Under the pieces are notes generated by a model that saw only the letters and a program-made list of their open reading frames with translations, was not told the DNA's origin and made no database searches. From contig JBHPEA010000020.1 of the NCBI GenBank assembly GCA_042577505.1, positions 1-23,612 of the forward strand: a DNA stretch of 23,612 nucleotides, in the 5' to 3' direction. Position numbers and translations under genes: made by a program. Shown here in pieces: positions 1-7,788 of this stretch (position 1 is its first letter; each line of letters opens with the position of its first letter). This DNA comes from JACQSR01 sp042577505 (GTDB lineage Archaea > Nanobdellota > Nanobdellia > Woesearchaeales > JACQSR01).

Positions 1-22
1 GGGGCTACTTATCGCAATTTGC

Positions 23-670
23 ATGTTATTAGAAGAAATTACAGAGCAACAAGTAAAAATAGGTACTATTCTTGATAATAAAACCCAAGAAGAATACGAC
101 CTATTAATCAAGAAAGGTGGTGCCTTTAATGGTCACACTGAATACAAGATCGACATAAAAAAAGGAGATAATACTGCCGCTTTTCTAAAATTTGCCCCTG
201 GTTTGCACGGAGTAGAAGACTACGTCTTAACAGCATTAAAAATCCAAGGACACTTTAGAGGGAGAAATCTTTCAGACGCTTTAATAGAAGCGTTATTCCA
301 ATATGCCGAATTAAATGAAACACAATTTTCAAGTACTGTTCATCAAAGAAAACCATTATCTGCTTATATTTTCCATAAATATGGTTTTGAACCGGTTGAA
401 GATAGACCCCAAGATAGGGTGGATATAATGGGGAGGTATGAAGATACCTCACTTATGGTAGCTTTTCATCATCCAAGAAAAGCAGAACAATTTGAAAGAT
501 CCACAGTTTGTAAAAATACTAAACAGTACAAAATCGTGGATCCTCAACCAGGATTCACCCAAGATAGTGTAACTCTACTTACTCCATACTTACTTACAAA
601 TACATTGAAATGCCAACAAAGAAGAGCATACACACAAAAAAGATTCACAATTCAATTTCTTGGTAGGTAA
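23..670 (+). CDS. GNAT-like acetyltransferase domain protein (N-terminus may be cut by window edge)
   Basis: Residues about 65-125 look like the core of a GNAT N-acetyltransferase. A Q75-G-H-F-R79-G-R-N stretch resembles the acetyl-CoA pyrophosphate-binding loop and is followed by a long helix. A later S-A-Y-I-F-H-K-Y-G-F-E-P run (about 113-124) matches the 'A..fY.k.GF' end of GNAT domains. The substrate cannot be inferred. The frame is open from position 2, so the true start may lie outside the window; the ATG at 23 is only the first available one and has no clear Shine-Dalgarno site. The C-terminal 80 residues resemble nothing I know. It converges on the LpxC-like gene with a gap of 6 bp. 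The fold is fairly likely; the function is unknown. Confidence 0.6.
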   Translation: MLLEEITEQQVKIGTILDNKTQEEYDLLIKKGGAFNGHTEYKIDIKKGDNTAAFLKFAPGLHGVEDYVLTALKIQGHFRGRNLSDALIEALFQYAELNETQFSSTVHQRKPLSAYIFHKYGFEPVEDRPQDRVDIMGRYEDTSLMVAFHHPRKAEQFERSTVCKNTKQYKIVDPQPGFTQDSVTLLTPYLLTNTLKCQQRRAYTQKRFTIQFLGR

Positions 671-676
671 AAAAAC

Positions 677-1600
677 TCACCGTCCATTTAAATAAGGAGT
701 AACTCTTCTTAACATTTCAACATCATTTGCATGACCACTATATTTCACACTAACTTTCACTCCATCTAGACTTCCATGGAGAAGTGTAATTGCACCAAGT
801 CTATCCATTATTGTATGCCTTGCTGGTTCATCCCCTATAGGATATATTTCCCTTGCTTTATGTAATTCTTCTTCTGACTTAACAGGAAACATTACATTCT
901 CTTCAGGATCAAAACCATGTCCAATACCAAAACTAGGATTTGCAATAGCGGCACCCATACTAAGTATTCTAAGTGGCACATTTACAATATGTTTAGAATA
1001 TGGTCTAGATCTTGCAATTTCTCTTTTATATGTTTCTGCATCAACATTAATACCCAAAGTTTGTTCACCTAATATTGGATAATCTGTTGTAGCTTCAATA
1101 TATAATCCTCTACCTCTCCAAGGTTCAAATGTCAATTTATCTTCCTCCAAAACTCCAACTTTTCTATCTAATGTCAACAATTTTTTCGGACGATCCTGTT
1201 CTTCAATATTATCATCTAATTTTTCACAAAGACCATAAGTTTTTCCATCAAAATTTGGAACAACCGCAAGATCTGTTGTCATTCCCAAAATTTCTAAAAT
1301 TCTAAATGAAAACGAGGGATCTCGTTCCAAATCAATTCGAAGATTATCAACTCCATAGGCTAATAATGTAGCTAACAAGTGTTCAGGATGAAGAACTCCA
1401 GCATTACCATTTCTTAAAAGTACAGAACATTTGTATTCAGAAGCATATTTTAACTTTGCCTCTATCTCTCCATCAAAAGTCTCGAAAACAATTCCAGTAT
1501 CAGGCTCTGCAGGAGAAAAGCGAGCTCTAACTATATTGCCCCCAAAAGGTTCACTGCCAATTAGTTCAAATGGATTCTTTATAGTAGCTTGTTTTCTCAT
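677..1600 (-). CDS. lpxC: LpxC-like UDP-3-O-acyl-GlcNAc deacetylase homologue
   Basis: This 307-residue protein matches the length and motif order of LpxC, the zinc deacetylase of bacterial lipid A synthesis. E73-H74-L-L at the start of a helix corresponds to the catalytic Glu and first zinc His (E. coli E78/H79). R-H262-T-I-M-D266 corresponds to the H-x3-D zinc ligands (H238/D242). S-G-H290-A-N corresponds to the general-acid His (H265). The N-terminal T-I-K-N-P and P-D-T-G-I-V-F, and F-G-I-G-H-G-F before the zinc motif, are also LpxC-like. All catalytic residues are kept, so it is probably an active metal-dependent deacetylase of an N-acetylated nucleotide sugar or similar. No lpxA, lpxD or lpxB lies nearby and an archaeon is not expected to make lipid A, so the substrate is open. 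An inverted repeat lies in its upstream region. Confidence 0.82.
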   Translation of the reverse strand: MRKQATIKNPFELIGSEPFGGNIVRARFSPAEPDTGIVFETFDGEIEAKLKYASEYKCSVLLRNGNAGVLHPEHLLATLLAYGVDNLRIDLERDPSFSFRILEILGMTTDLAVVPNFDGKTYGLCEKLDDNIEEQDRPKKLLTLDRKVGVLEEDKLTFEPWRGRGLYIEATTDYPILGEQTLGINVDAETYKREIARSRPYSKHIVNVPLRILSMGAAIANPSFGIGHGFDPEENVMFPVKSEEELHKAREIYPIGDEPARHTIMDRLGAITLLHGSLDGVKVSVKYSGHANDVEMLRRVTPYLNGR

Positions 1601-1610
1601 TTTAAATAAT

Positions 1611-1628
1611 CTCAGAAATCAATCTGAG
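1611..1628. promoter_or_regulatory. Inverted repeat upstream of the LpxC-like gene
   Basis: CTCAGA-N6-TCTGAG is a perfect 6-bp inverted repeat 10 bp before the start codon of the LpxC-like gene. A TATA-like TTTTTAAACG on the minus strand (about 1661-1670) would place transcription start near 1640. The repeat would then lie in the leader as a hairpin or just downstream of the start as an operator. Only the symmetry is seen; the role is inferred. Confidence 0.35.
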
Positions 1629-1700
1629 GACCAACACCCCTAAATTGAGAACTCAAAAAACGTTTAAAAAGATTGTTGTAATCAAAAAAACCCTTATGTT

Positions 1701-2285
1701 CTAACTCAATCCAATCTTATCAGCAATACCTTTAACAGAATCAATAGCTATTCCAAAGAATTCATTAAGTTCTAAACCAGTTTTCTCAATTTCTCTTATC
1801 TCATCCCTTTTACAGTTTGCTGCAAAACTTTTATCTTTGAACTTTTTCTTTAAACCTTTTACTTCCATATCAGATATTTTCTTTCCCTTAAGTAATGCAT
1901 AAGCAAAAATAATCCCAGTAACAGTTTCTGAAGCAATTAAAGCGTGTTCAATCTTTTTTGTCCTTGGATTATCCTTGAAAACAGGAATCTCTTCCCATCC
2001 ATATCCATGTGATTGAACTATTTGAATAAATTCATCATCAAATCCTTTTTCTTTCAAAATCTCTGCAGCTTTAAGGGTATGTTCTGCCCAATTTTCTTTC
2101 GTCAAAGACCAATCAACATCATGCAATAATCCAATCATTCCCCAATATTCTTCATCCTCACCAAAATGTCTTGCTAAACCCCTCATTATTGCTTCTGTTT
2201 CCAAATAATGATTCATATCACTTTCTTCCTGGGGCATTGATTTAATTAATTCCAATGCTTCTTCTCGTGAAATTGGTAATGTCAT
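1701..2285 (-). CDS. HD-domain phosphohydrolase-like protein
   Basis: This 194-residue protein has the HD-superfamily metal-binding pattern: H26 in the first helix, L-L-H55-D56-V-D-W, then H69 and H93. It resembles the stand-alone HDIG-type predicted hydrolases found in many archaea and bacteria, which probably hydrolyse phosphoesters of nucleotides; the substrate is unknown. The segment H114-A-L-I-A-S-E-T-V-T-G sits where many relatives have an Asp ligand (A-L-x-x-A-D), here Ser-Glu, so metal coordination may differ. A minus-strand TATA-like element (ATATAAAATT, about 2307-2317) lies 22-32 bp before the ATG, consistent with a leaderless transcript. It sits alone between the LpxC-like gene and a methyltransferase-like gene on the same strand. 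Confidence 0.7.
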   Translation of the reverse strand: MTLPISREEALELIKSMPQEESDMNHYLETEAIMRGLARHFGEDEEYWGMIGLLHDVDWSLTKENWAEHTLKAAEILKEKGFDDEFIQIVQSHGYGWEEIPVFKDNPRTKKIEHALIASETVTGIIFAYALLKGKKISDMEVKGLKKKFKDKSFAANCKRDEIREIEKTGLELNEFFGIAIDSVKGIADKIGLS

Positions 2286-2327
2286 TTTTTCATTGTAAAT
2301 TTACTAATTTTATATAACTTGTGTAAT

Positions 2328-2933
2328 TCACTCCTTATTAACCTCAGCTGTTAATATCTTATAATCCAAACCTGGAAAATTATACTCATTCAATGGTCTA
2401 AATTGAAAATCTGGGGCCATTCTTTCCAACATCAATTTACCCAAAAGACCTGTAGTAACTAACATTGAACCCTCCTTTCTTAGTTTATAATGTGCGCAAG
2501 CTAATAAAGAAGGTAAAAAATTAGGTATCATTTCCGAACCATCCATTATATCGCTTAAATCAAAAGCAACAAGAGCATCCAAAGAATTATTCCTTACATA
2601 ACCCTCCAAATAATCAATAGCTTCCCTCGTAATTATGGGGTACCCTAAGGGACTTTCATCATTCATCAAATTAACAGATGTAATCTCCCTCCCATATAGT
2701 CTGAGTGCATCAGTAGAATGACCTAGGAATGCTCCGACCTCAAATACATCCCCTTCTAATTTCCATCTTTCGATTAAACCTTCTCTTATCGCTGTTTCCA
2801 AAATCCAATATCTTTGCTTAATTTTTCTAACATCTTCTTGTTCTAAAGGAACATGTCCAAATCTATCTTCTAAAAATTCAAGAAACTCTTCATCCGTTAT
2901 TGGACATTCTATCAAATCTGGTTTGAAAGTCAT
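2328..2933 (-). CDS. Class I methyltransferase-fold protein, function unknown
   Basis: The preferred start is the ATG at 2933, giving 201 residues. A longer version from 2981 would add a hydrophobic 16-residue stretch that overlaps the promoter region. F-E-V-G-A-F-L-G-H-S (64-73) fits motif I (SAM-binding loop) of class I methyltransferases, followed by an acidic/hydrophobic beta strand (I-T-S-V-N) where motif II is expected. The later L-V-A-F-D-L-S-D and M-L-V-T-T-G segments fit the remaining Rossmann strands. No substrate motif is recognised. A minus-strand TTTAAAT about 24-30 bp before the ATG supports a leaderless start. Its promoter region lies back to back with that of the PPC-domain gene. 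Confidence 0.6.
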   Translation of the reverse strand: MTFKPDLIECPITDEEFLEFLEDRFGHVPLEQEDVRKIKQRYWILETAIREGLIERWKLEGDVFEVGAFLGHSTDALRLYGREITSVNLMNDESPLGYPIITREAIDYLEGYVRNNSLDALVAFDLSDIMDGSEMIPNFLPSLLACAHYKLRKEGSMLVTTGLLGKLMLERMAPDFQFRPLNEYNFPGLDYKILTAEVNKE

Positions 2934-2980
2934 GTAATAGGTAATATAAATTGATTTAAAAAAACTGGTAAAAAACAACA

Positions 2981-2988
2981 TTTATATA
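2981..2988 (+). promoter_or_regulatory. TATA box for the PPC-domain gene
   Basis: TTTATATA lies 22-29 bp before the ATG at 3010, the spacing expected for an archaeal leaderless transcript. There is no Shine-Dalgarno site before that ATG. Confidence 0.6.
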
Positions 2989-3009
2989 ACCTAAACATTC
3001 CACAAATCC

Positions 3010-3348
3010 ATGCAACTCCACAAAATAAAAATCGAAAAAGGACAAGAAGTAATGGTAGTACTAGAAGAAGAATTTAAAAAACTAAATCTAACTGAAGGAG
3101 CAATTGTTTCTATTATTGGTGCTGTAGATGAATGCTGTATCAGTAACATGAGAGAACTTCATGCAAAGGAAGATGTTGAAAAGGTTTACAAACAACCATT
3201 CGAACTTTCAGGATGTGGAGAAATCAGAGATGGAAAACCACATATCCATTGCACACTAAGCAAAGAAGGAGATCAAACCATCCACGGTCATCTACATTGG
3301 GCAAAAGTAGAAAGCTGGTATGTTGCTGTTTATGTTCTGATTAGTTAG
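3010..3348 (+). CDS. PPC/DUF296 domain protein
   Basis: This 112-residue protein is a stand-alone PPC (plants and prokaryotes conserved, DUF296) domain. The pattern G-E-I-R-D-G-K-P-H78-I-H80 followed by H92-G-H94-L-H96 is the family's histidine-rich core; in archaeal members these His residues bind a metal in a trimeric fold. The early L-x-x-G-A-I-V-S-I-I-G-A-V-D segment is also typical. The plant homologues are AT-hook DNA-binding proteins. The prokaryotic role is not settled, and there is no AT hook here. It is full length for the family. The promoter is a TATA box 22-29 bp upstream, with no leader. Confidence 0.82.
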   Translation: MQLHKIKIEKGQEVMVVLEEEFKKLNLTEGAIVSIIGAVDECCISNMRELHAKEDVEKVYKQPFELSGCGEIRDGKPHIHCTLSKEGDQTIHGHLHWAKVESWYVAVYVLIS

Positions 3349-3378
3349 CCTTTTAAACAAAATATAAATCCCTAACCC

Positions 3379-4386
3379 ATGCAGCAACAAATAGTATATA
3401 GTGAAAACGGAGATCATTACCAATGCAACGATACATTAATCTCGAGAATATCTCTCCCAACACCTTTTCCTGTTGGTCCTGTTAATGTTTATTTAATTAG
3501 ACAAAATGATAGAACTACATTATTCGATACAGGTCCAAATGAAGAAGAAGCTTCTCAATTACTTCAAGACGGATTAGACCTTTTTGGAGTAGATTGTATA
3601 CATAATATTGTCCTAAGCCATAATCATTTTGATCACAGCGGATTAACAAATAAACTTGTTGAACAATATGGATCAAGAGTTTTCCTACACCCAGAAGCAA
3701 AAGATTATGTAAGCACAGATGGTGCAGATATTAAAAGACAGGTTTTCTCTGAAATCTTCCAAGGAGCTGGATTTCCGAAAGAAACTGTTGATTTCATAGA
3801 CCACGTATTCGCTGGATATCAAGTATATGGTTGTAAAGTTGATCCAAAACACTTAACATATGTTGGAGAAGGTAACAATGAGGACTTAGGTGGAAATGTC
3901 ATCCACTGTCCAGGTCATAGTGAAGATCTTATTGCACTTGACATAGGATCTATATTACTCTGTGGAGATGTTTTTTGGAAAGATAAAACTCCAAATCCCT
4001 TCTTCAGCAGAGGAAATGAAAACAGAGGATTAAAAGCGTTCTTGGAAACATACAAAAAAATGTACGACAGAGAAGTTGGTCTAGTCCTTCCAGGTCACGG
4101 TAGCCATATCGAGAATCATAGAGATTATATTGACTTTGTTAGTCAACACCATGAGCACAGAGTTAGACAGGTTATAGAATCGTTAAGTGAGGGTCAAGAA
4201 AAATCTGCATATGAAATCATTCACGATTTATTCGAAGAGAGAATCGAGAACGGAGAATCTATTGCAGACGCATATTTCCTTGGATTAGCTGAAGTTCTTG
4301 GTCACACTGAATTATTAATAGAACAGAACGTAGTCTCTGCAAGAAAACACAAAGGAGTAATTCTATACAAACTTAAATCTCCCTAA
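3379..4386 (+). CDS. Metallo-beta-lactamase-fold hydrolase, LACTB2-like
   Basis: This 335-residue protein carries the complete metallo-beta-lactamase zinc set: H81-N-H83-F-D85-H86, H180 (in C-P-G-H-S), D197 (in L-L-C-G-D-V) and H240 (in L-P-G-H-G). The C-terminal 80 residues (I-E-N-H-R, R-V-R-Q-V-I-E-S-L) follow the winged-helix tail of LACTB2-like proteins, some of which are RNA endonucleases while others are glyoxalase-II-like. An active binuclear-zinc hydrolase is a safe call; the substrate is not. A CTTTTAAAC element about 21-29 bp before the ATG suggests a leaderless transcript. Its 3' end overlaps the convergent regulator gene by 14 bp. Confidence 0.85.
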   Translation: MQQQIVYSENGDHYQCNDTLISRISLPTPFPVGPVNVYLIRQNDRTTLFDTGPNEEEASQLLQDGLDLFGVDCIHNIVLSHNHFDHSGLTNKLVEQYGSRVFLHPEAKDYVSTDGADIKRQVFSEIFQGAGFPKETVDFIDHVFAGYQVYGCKVDPKHLTYVGEGNNEDLGGNVIHCPGHSEDLIALDIGSILLCGDVFWKDKTPNPFFSRGNENRGLKAFLETYKKMYDREVGLVLPGHGSHIENHRDYIDFVSQHHEHRVRQVIESLSEGQEKSAYEIIHDLFEERIENGESIADAYFLGLAEVLGHTELLIEQNVVSARKHKGVILYKLKSP

Positions 4387-5236
4387 CTCTCTTAATTAAC
4401 TCTTTAGCCTTTACGATATCTAAGAATTCTTCTTTTTTCATAGAAGCGACATCTTTGGGTTTGTGTTTTTTGAATATTACAAGTTTGTCAGCTTCCATTA
4501 ATTTGGATATGCTCTCAAAATCAGGCCTCATTTTTTCTCCTAACTCTGTCAGTATCAACTCTTTATCCATTTTAGCAATAACATCAAATGGAACTTTCTT
4601 TGTATCCACAGCTTGAAAACCTAACTCCTGATACTTTTTTGAAAACGCAGACTTTCCCCCTCCAATAGAAAGATCTTTTGGACGAAATAGATCAATCCTT
4701 TTGAAAACAGAGCCACCAAATACATCATAAATACGAAATGCTTTTGAAATTGTAACTTCCTTCAATCCTTTCTCATAATCAGAAACCATCCTACCTGAAA
4801 CTCCAATTTTCTTAGAAAGAGCATTAAGAGAAAGTCCCATCTCTTCTCTCTTCTCTTTAATTTTATTCCCAATGATGGTAGCAGTAACTCCTGCATTGCT
4901 TTTCTTAACAAAAGGCAAGTTATTTTCTAAAGCAAAATTAAAAGTGGAAATATTCAGTGTAAAAATCCCATATCTTGAATAAACAATATTATCTTCCAGT
5001 AAAACTCCTGCTTTCTCGGTAATTAACAAAGGAACAGCATGAATATACGATGCAATTTTTTTTATCTCGTTAGCATACTCTTCATTAATAGAATTTGCAT
5101 CTTCTAATACTTTCAACAACAATATAATATCTCCTTTCCTAGAAAAGATATCAAAACAACCACGACCTAAATTCTTAACTACAAAACCTTTCTTTAGTAA
5201 AGTTATAGATAGCTCTTCGATTAAGGATCTTTTCAT
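4373..5236 (-). CDS. COG1395-type archaeal transcriptional regulator (XRE-like HTH)
   Basis: This 287-residue protein matches the archaeal COG1395 family of putative HTH regulators. The N-terminal ~110 residues look like an alpha/beta domain with nuclease-like strands but no obvious catalytic motif. The XRE-type helix-turn-helix spans about 122-175 (I-x-x-K-R-E-E-M-G-L-S-L-N-A-L-S-K-K and S-D-Y-E-K-G). The C-terminal ~100 residues contain K-K-V-P-F-D-V and D-K-L-V-I-F, typical of the family. Targets are unknown. It lies 33 bp downstream of rpoF on the same strand, so it may be the third gene of an rpl21e-rpoF operon. Confidence 0.8.
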   Translation of the reverse strand: MKRSLIEELSITLLKKGFVVKNLGRGCFDIFSRKGDIILLLKVLEDANSINEEYANEIKKIASYIHAVPLLITEKAGVLLEDNIVYSRYGIFTLNISTFNFALENNLPFVKKSNAGVTATIIGNKIKEKREEMGLSLNALSKKIGVSGRMVSDYEKGLKEVTISKAFRIYDVFGGSVFKRIDLFRPKDLSIGGGKSAFSKKYQELGFQAVDTKKVPFDVIAKMDKELILTELGEKMRPDFESISKLMEADKLVIFKKHKPKDVASMKKEEFLDIVKAKELIKRVREI

Positions 5237-5269
5237 TAAAAAAAGAAATATTATAAGAATTTAAAAGAC

Positions 5270-5608
5270 TTATTGAAATTCTTTAACAACATCAACGATC
5301 TTTTTAATATTCTCATTGGTTACACTTATTGGGTAACCTTGTAATACTGCTTTCAAATCGTTCGCTGTTGTTGGCATCAAATCAACAATCTTACAGATAT
5401 GTGGCTCTCTTAACCTTGGTATTTTAAGACCTTCAATTTTCTTCTTAAGATCCAATTGTTTTTTAGAACCACTAAAAACTTGTAAATATTCTTCTGCTTT
5501 TTGAGCCCTGAAATTCAATTCTTTATCTCTCTTCTTAATCTTGTCCAACTCATCCTTCACTTCAGCGATTGAAAGTGGAGTTTCTTCTACAATTTCTACA
5601 TTAGTCAT
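5270..5608 (-). CDS. rpoF: DNA-directed RNA polymerase subunit Rpo4 (F)
   Basis: This 112-residue protein is Rpo4/RpoF, which with Rpo7 forms the stalk of archaeal RNA polymerase, aiding promoter opening and binding of the emerging transcript. Family features are the N-terminal V-E-E-T-P-L-S-I-A-E-V, the middle R-A-Q-K-A-E-E-Y, and the C-terminal HRDC-like L-M-P-T-T-A-N-D-L-K-A-V-L. The start at 5608 is chosen over one three codons upstream because GAGGTG lies at the right distance before it. It also shares an A with the stop of rpl21e (TAATG), which points to translational coupling. Confidence 0.93.
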   Translation of the reverse strand: MTNVEIVEETPLSIAEVKDELDKIKKRDKELNFRAQKAEEYLQVFSGSKKQLDLKKKIEGLKIPRLREPHICKIVDLMPTTANDLKAVLQGYPISVTNENIKKIVDVVKEFQ

Positions 5609-5901
5609 TAAACACACCTCTTCAAATGCGCGGGATGTACAACCAAAGTTTTCTTCTTTCTAAAATCTTTGATTTCAATTTCATAGCATCTCCCTTTTTG
5701 TCCTAATACAACTCCGCTCTTACCATGAAACCTAGGAAAATACAATCCCTTTTGGTAAGCCGGTTCCGCACTAAGGAACACCCTATCTCCTTCCTTAAAT
5801 GTCTGGAAGAATTTTGTTAGACTTAACTTTCCTTTAGCCTTAGCAGGTTTGCTAAGCTTTCCTCGTGTTTTTCTCCTAAATCCGCCTATTCTCTTTGCCA
5901 T
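5608..5901 (-). CDS. rpl21e: 50S ribosomal protein L21e
   Basis: This 97-residue protein is archaeal/eukaryotic ribosomal protein L21e. It has the basic N-terminal tail with G-F-R-R-K-T-R-G-K-L, then an SH3-like barrel including F-K-E-G-D-R-V-F-L, Y-F-P-R-F-H-G-K-S-G-V-V and V-V-H-P-A-H-L. The L21e-RpoF gene order is common in archaea. GAGGTAGGTG lies just before the ATG, and a TTTTTAAAC promoter-like element about 33 bp upstream would give a short leader. It is the first gene of the operon and overlaps rpoF by 1 bp. Confidence 0.95.
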   Translation of the reverse strand: MAKRIGGFRRKTRGKLSKPAKAKGKLSLTKFFQTFKEGDRVFLSAEPAYQKGLYFPRFHGKSGVVLGQKGRCYEIEIKDFRKKKTLVVHPAHLKRCV

Positions 5902-6033
5902 ATAGCACCTACCTCAAAAGGGACGATATTTTGTTTAAAAATGTTTCCATTATCAGAAACAAAACATTTATATATCTGTATACACATTTCCAATTAGACT
6001 AGAACAAATTTTAAGGTATGTGAGGTTTTATAA

Positions 6034-6459
6034 ATGAAAGGATTTTTTTCGAAGTTGAAGGATAAATTAAGTGGGGATGAAAGCACAGAAATTTTGGAAG
6101 AGACTGAAGAAGAAGGATATCTTGAACTTGGAACAGACTCTCCTACCGACACAAAATCCAAGATTACTGTTAAACCATTCATTATTGAGAATTTTGAAAA
6201 CATCAAAGTAATTCTTGATGCATTAAGAGCAGGTAATACTATCGCCTTAATTAACATCAAACCATTAAAAGATAAGGATCTAATCGAATTAAAAAGAGCA
6301 ATTAACAAATTAAAGAAGACGTGCGACGCTATCGATGGTGACATTGCAGGATTCGGAGAAGATTGGATCGCAGCAGTTCCATCATTCGCTCATATTCAAA
6401 GATCCCATAAATCTCCAGAAGAAGAAAAGGTTTCTGAAATCAAAGAAGTTGAAGAATAA
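6034..6459 (+). CDS. sepF: SepF-like cell division protein
   Basis: This 141-residue protein matches archaeal SepF, the membrane anchor of FtsZ. The N-terminus (M-K-G-F-F-S-K-L-K-D-K-L) is a short amphipathic helix fitting the membrane-targeting sequence. An acidic linker follows (about 15-45). The SepF domain covers about 46-122, with V-K-P-F-I-I, an R-A-G-N-T-I-A-L-I-N-I strand and G-D-I-A-G-F-G-E-D-W near the end. The acidic C-terminal tail is extra. GAGGT lies 7 nt before the ATG, and TTTATATATC at 5967-5976 is the likely TATA box. It suggests FtsZ-based division in this organism. Confidence 0.85.
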   Translation: MKGFFSKLKDKLSGDESTEILEETEEEGYLELGTDSPTDTKSKITVKPFIIENFENIKVILDALRAGNTIALINIKPLKDKDLIELKRAINKLKKTCDAIDGDIAGFGEDWIAAVPSFAHIQRSHKSPEEEKVSEIKEVEE

Positions 6460-6786
6460 TTATTCATAACTTTTCTTATAACTTGTATCTTGCCTGTATC
6501 TATGTAGAATCTCTTTTTCAATGTCATTAACTGCCTTACGAGCAGTTCTGTTCAAATCCCAATCCATTGTTTCAGAAGAAAAAGTAGCATTAGGAGCTTC
6601 TGCCCTCATATTAATGTTGTATCTCTTTCTTTTACCTGTAGTATCCTTGAGCTTAACCTGGACAACCAGTTTAGAAGGATTCTTCAATAACCTCTCAAAC
6701 TTCTTCAATCCATCAGCCAGTACAACCTCAAGAGCAGCTTTCTCTGTATCATTCAAAACTTCAAAATTAATATACTGAATTTCCAT
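6460..6786 (-). CDS. HPF/RaiA-like ribosome-associated protein
   Basis: This 108-residue protein has the layout of the HPF/RaiA (sigma-54 modulation, S30AE) domain: an early helix D-G-L-K-K-F-E-R-L-L, strands around L-V-V-Q-V-K-L-K-D and Y-N-I-N-M-R-A-E, and a final helix with A-R-K-A-V-N-D-I-E-K-E-I. In bacteria this family binds the 30S decoding region and silences ribosomes in stationary phase; the archaeal role is less studied. The identity is by pattern, with low exact similarity. It ends head-on against sepF with no gap. Confidence 0.6.
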   Translation of the reverse strand: MEIQYINFEVLNDTEKAALEVVLADGLKKFERLLKNPSKLVVQVKLKDTTGKRKRYNINMRAEAPNATFSSETMDWDLNRTARKAVNDIEKEILHRYRQDTSYKKSYE

Positions 6787-6867
6787 AACTAAATACCTGT
6801 TATATTACTATTTAAGCTTTTTGGAAATAACCGAAACGTTTTTATAATAATTTATCAATTTTAAGCT

Positions 6868-7392
6868 ATGGTAGAAGAAATACTTGAAGGTCAACCTTGC
6901 CCAATGTGTAAGGGAAATTCACTCGCTCTCGTCCAGGAAGAGGTAGAAATTCCTTTCTTCGGAAAGACATTCATATTCTCTATGACATGTACTAATTGTA
7001 AGTATCACAAATCTGATATTGAAGCTGCAGAACAAAAAGAACCAGTCAAACTTTCAATAGACGTTGAATCAGAAGAGGATCTTAAGATAAGAATCGTTAA
7101 ATCTGCAGCAGCCACAGTCAAAATTCCCCATCTAGGATCAATTACGCCTGGTCCAGCTGCAAATGGCTACGTAACAAACATTGAAGGCATTTTTACAAGA
7201 TTAAAAGAACAAATTGAGAACGTAAAAGAAGCGGATGATGATGAAACTAATAAGAAAAAAGCAAAAAACATGTTAAAGAAAATTGGAAAAATCCTGTGGG
7301 GTCAGGAAAAATCAAAGTTAATAATCGAAGATCCTACAGGTAACTCAGCAATCATTTCTGAAAAAGCACAAAAATCTTCATTGAAGGCTTAA
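6868..7392 (+). CDS. ZPR1 zinc-finger protein
   Basis: This 174-residue protein is an archaeal single-copy ZPR1 domain. A C11-x2-C14 and C41-x2-C44 zinc finger is separated by 26 residues. The following beta-rich region contains V-K-S-A-A-A-T-V-K-I-P-H-L-G and I-T-P-G-P-A-A-N-G-Y, which match the ZPR1 signature. In eukaryotes ZPR1 is an elongation factor eEF1A chaperone; archaeal members are single-domain and probably related in role. TTTTTATAATAA about 18-29 bp before the ATG suggests leaderless transcription. The 3' end overlaps the convergent next gene by 15 bp. Confidence 0.9.
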   Translation: MVEEILEGQPCPMCKGNSLALVQEEVEIPFFGKTFIFSMTCTNCKYHKSDIEAAEQKEPVKLSIDVESEEDLKIRIVKSAAATVKIPHLGSITPGPAANGYVTNIEGIFTRLKEQIENVKEADDDETNKKKAKNMLKKIGKILWGQEKSKLIIEDPTGNSAIISEKAQKSSLKA

Positions 7393-7704
7393 TCTTCGTG
7401 CTGCATAACCTGCAGATACACTTCCAGATTGGATTAAAACTGAGTCTACTTGTCCCCTAGTTAAAGGGTATGCGAATTCTTTTATAGAGTATTCCAATGT
7501 CAAATAAACATCTCCTAAACAATTTGGATTAGTTTCATTACCGCTATGAAGATAGGTCTTAGCATTTCCTGGATTACCTTTTGTAAAAACTTGTGCTCCA
7601 CAAAATTTAGGATCAGATAATAACTCGTCTACAATAGCTGAAACCGCAACTGATTCTCTAAAATCCCTAACAACTTCTTTTCTATCAAACTCAACCGCTG
7701 CCAT
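7378..7704 (-). CDS. Hypothetical protein, 108 residues
   Basis: I do not recognise this protein. The ATG at 7704 is chosen because AGGTG lies 5 nt before it; a GTG three codons upstream is part of that same AGGTG and is unlikely to be the start. The sequence is soluble, mixed in charge, has two Cys (in K-F-C-G-A and N-P-N-C-L) and a Gly/Ser-rich C-terminus. No membrane segment or known motif is visible. Its tail overlaps zpr1 by 15 bp in convergent orientation. The Shine-Dalgarno site and full-length frame make it likely real. Confidence 0.55.
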   Translation of the reverse strand: MAAVEFDRKEVVRDFRESVAVSAIVDELLSDPKFCGAQVFTKGNPGNAKTYLHSGNETNPNCLGDVYLTLEYSIKEFAYPLTRGQVDSVLIQSGSVSAGYAARRLSLQ

Positions 7705-7760
7705 AATAATCACCTACATAAAGAATTCTTATTATACTTATAAAGGTTCATAACAAATTT

Positions 7761-7768
7761 TTTAAATA
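7761..7768 (+). promoter_or_regulatory. TATA box for mtnP
   Basis: TTTAAATA lies 21-28 bp before the mtnP start codon, and no Shine-Dalgarno site is present, so a leaderless transcript is expected. Confidence 0.5.
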
Positions 7769-7788
7769 TTGAATATATCTCCATTTTC

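Noticed and set aside
5994..6344. 116-codon minus-strand frame opposite sepF
   Set aside because: Antisense shadow of sepF, covering its promoter, with no ribosome site of its own.
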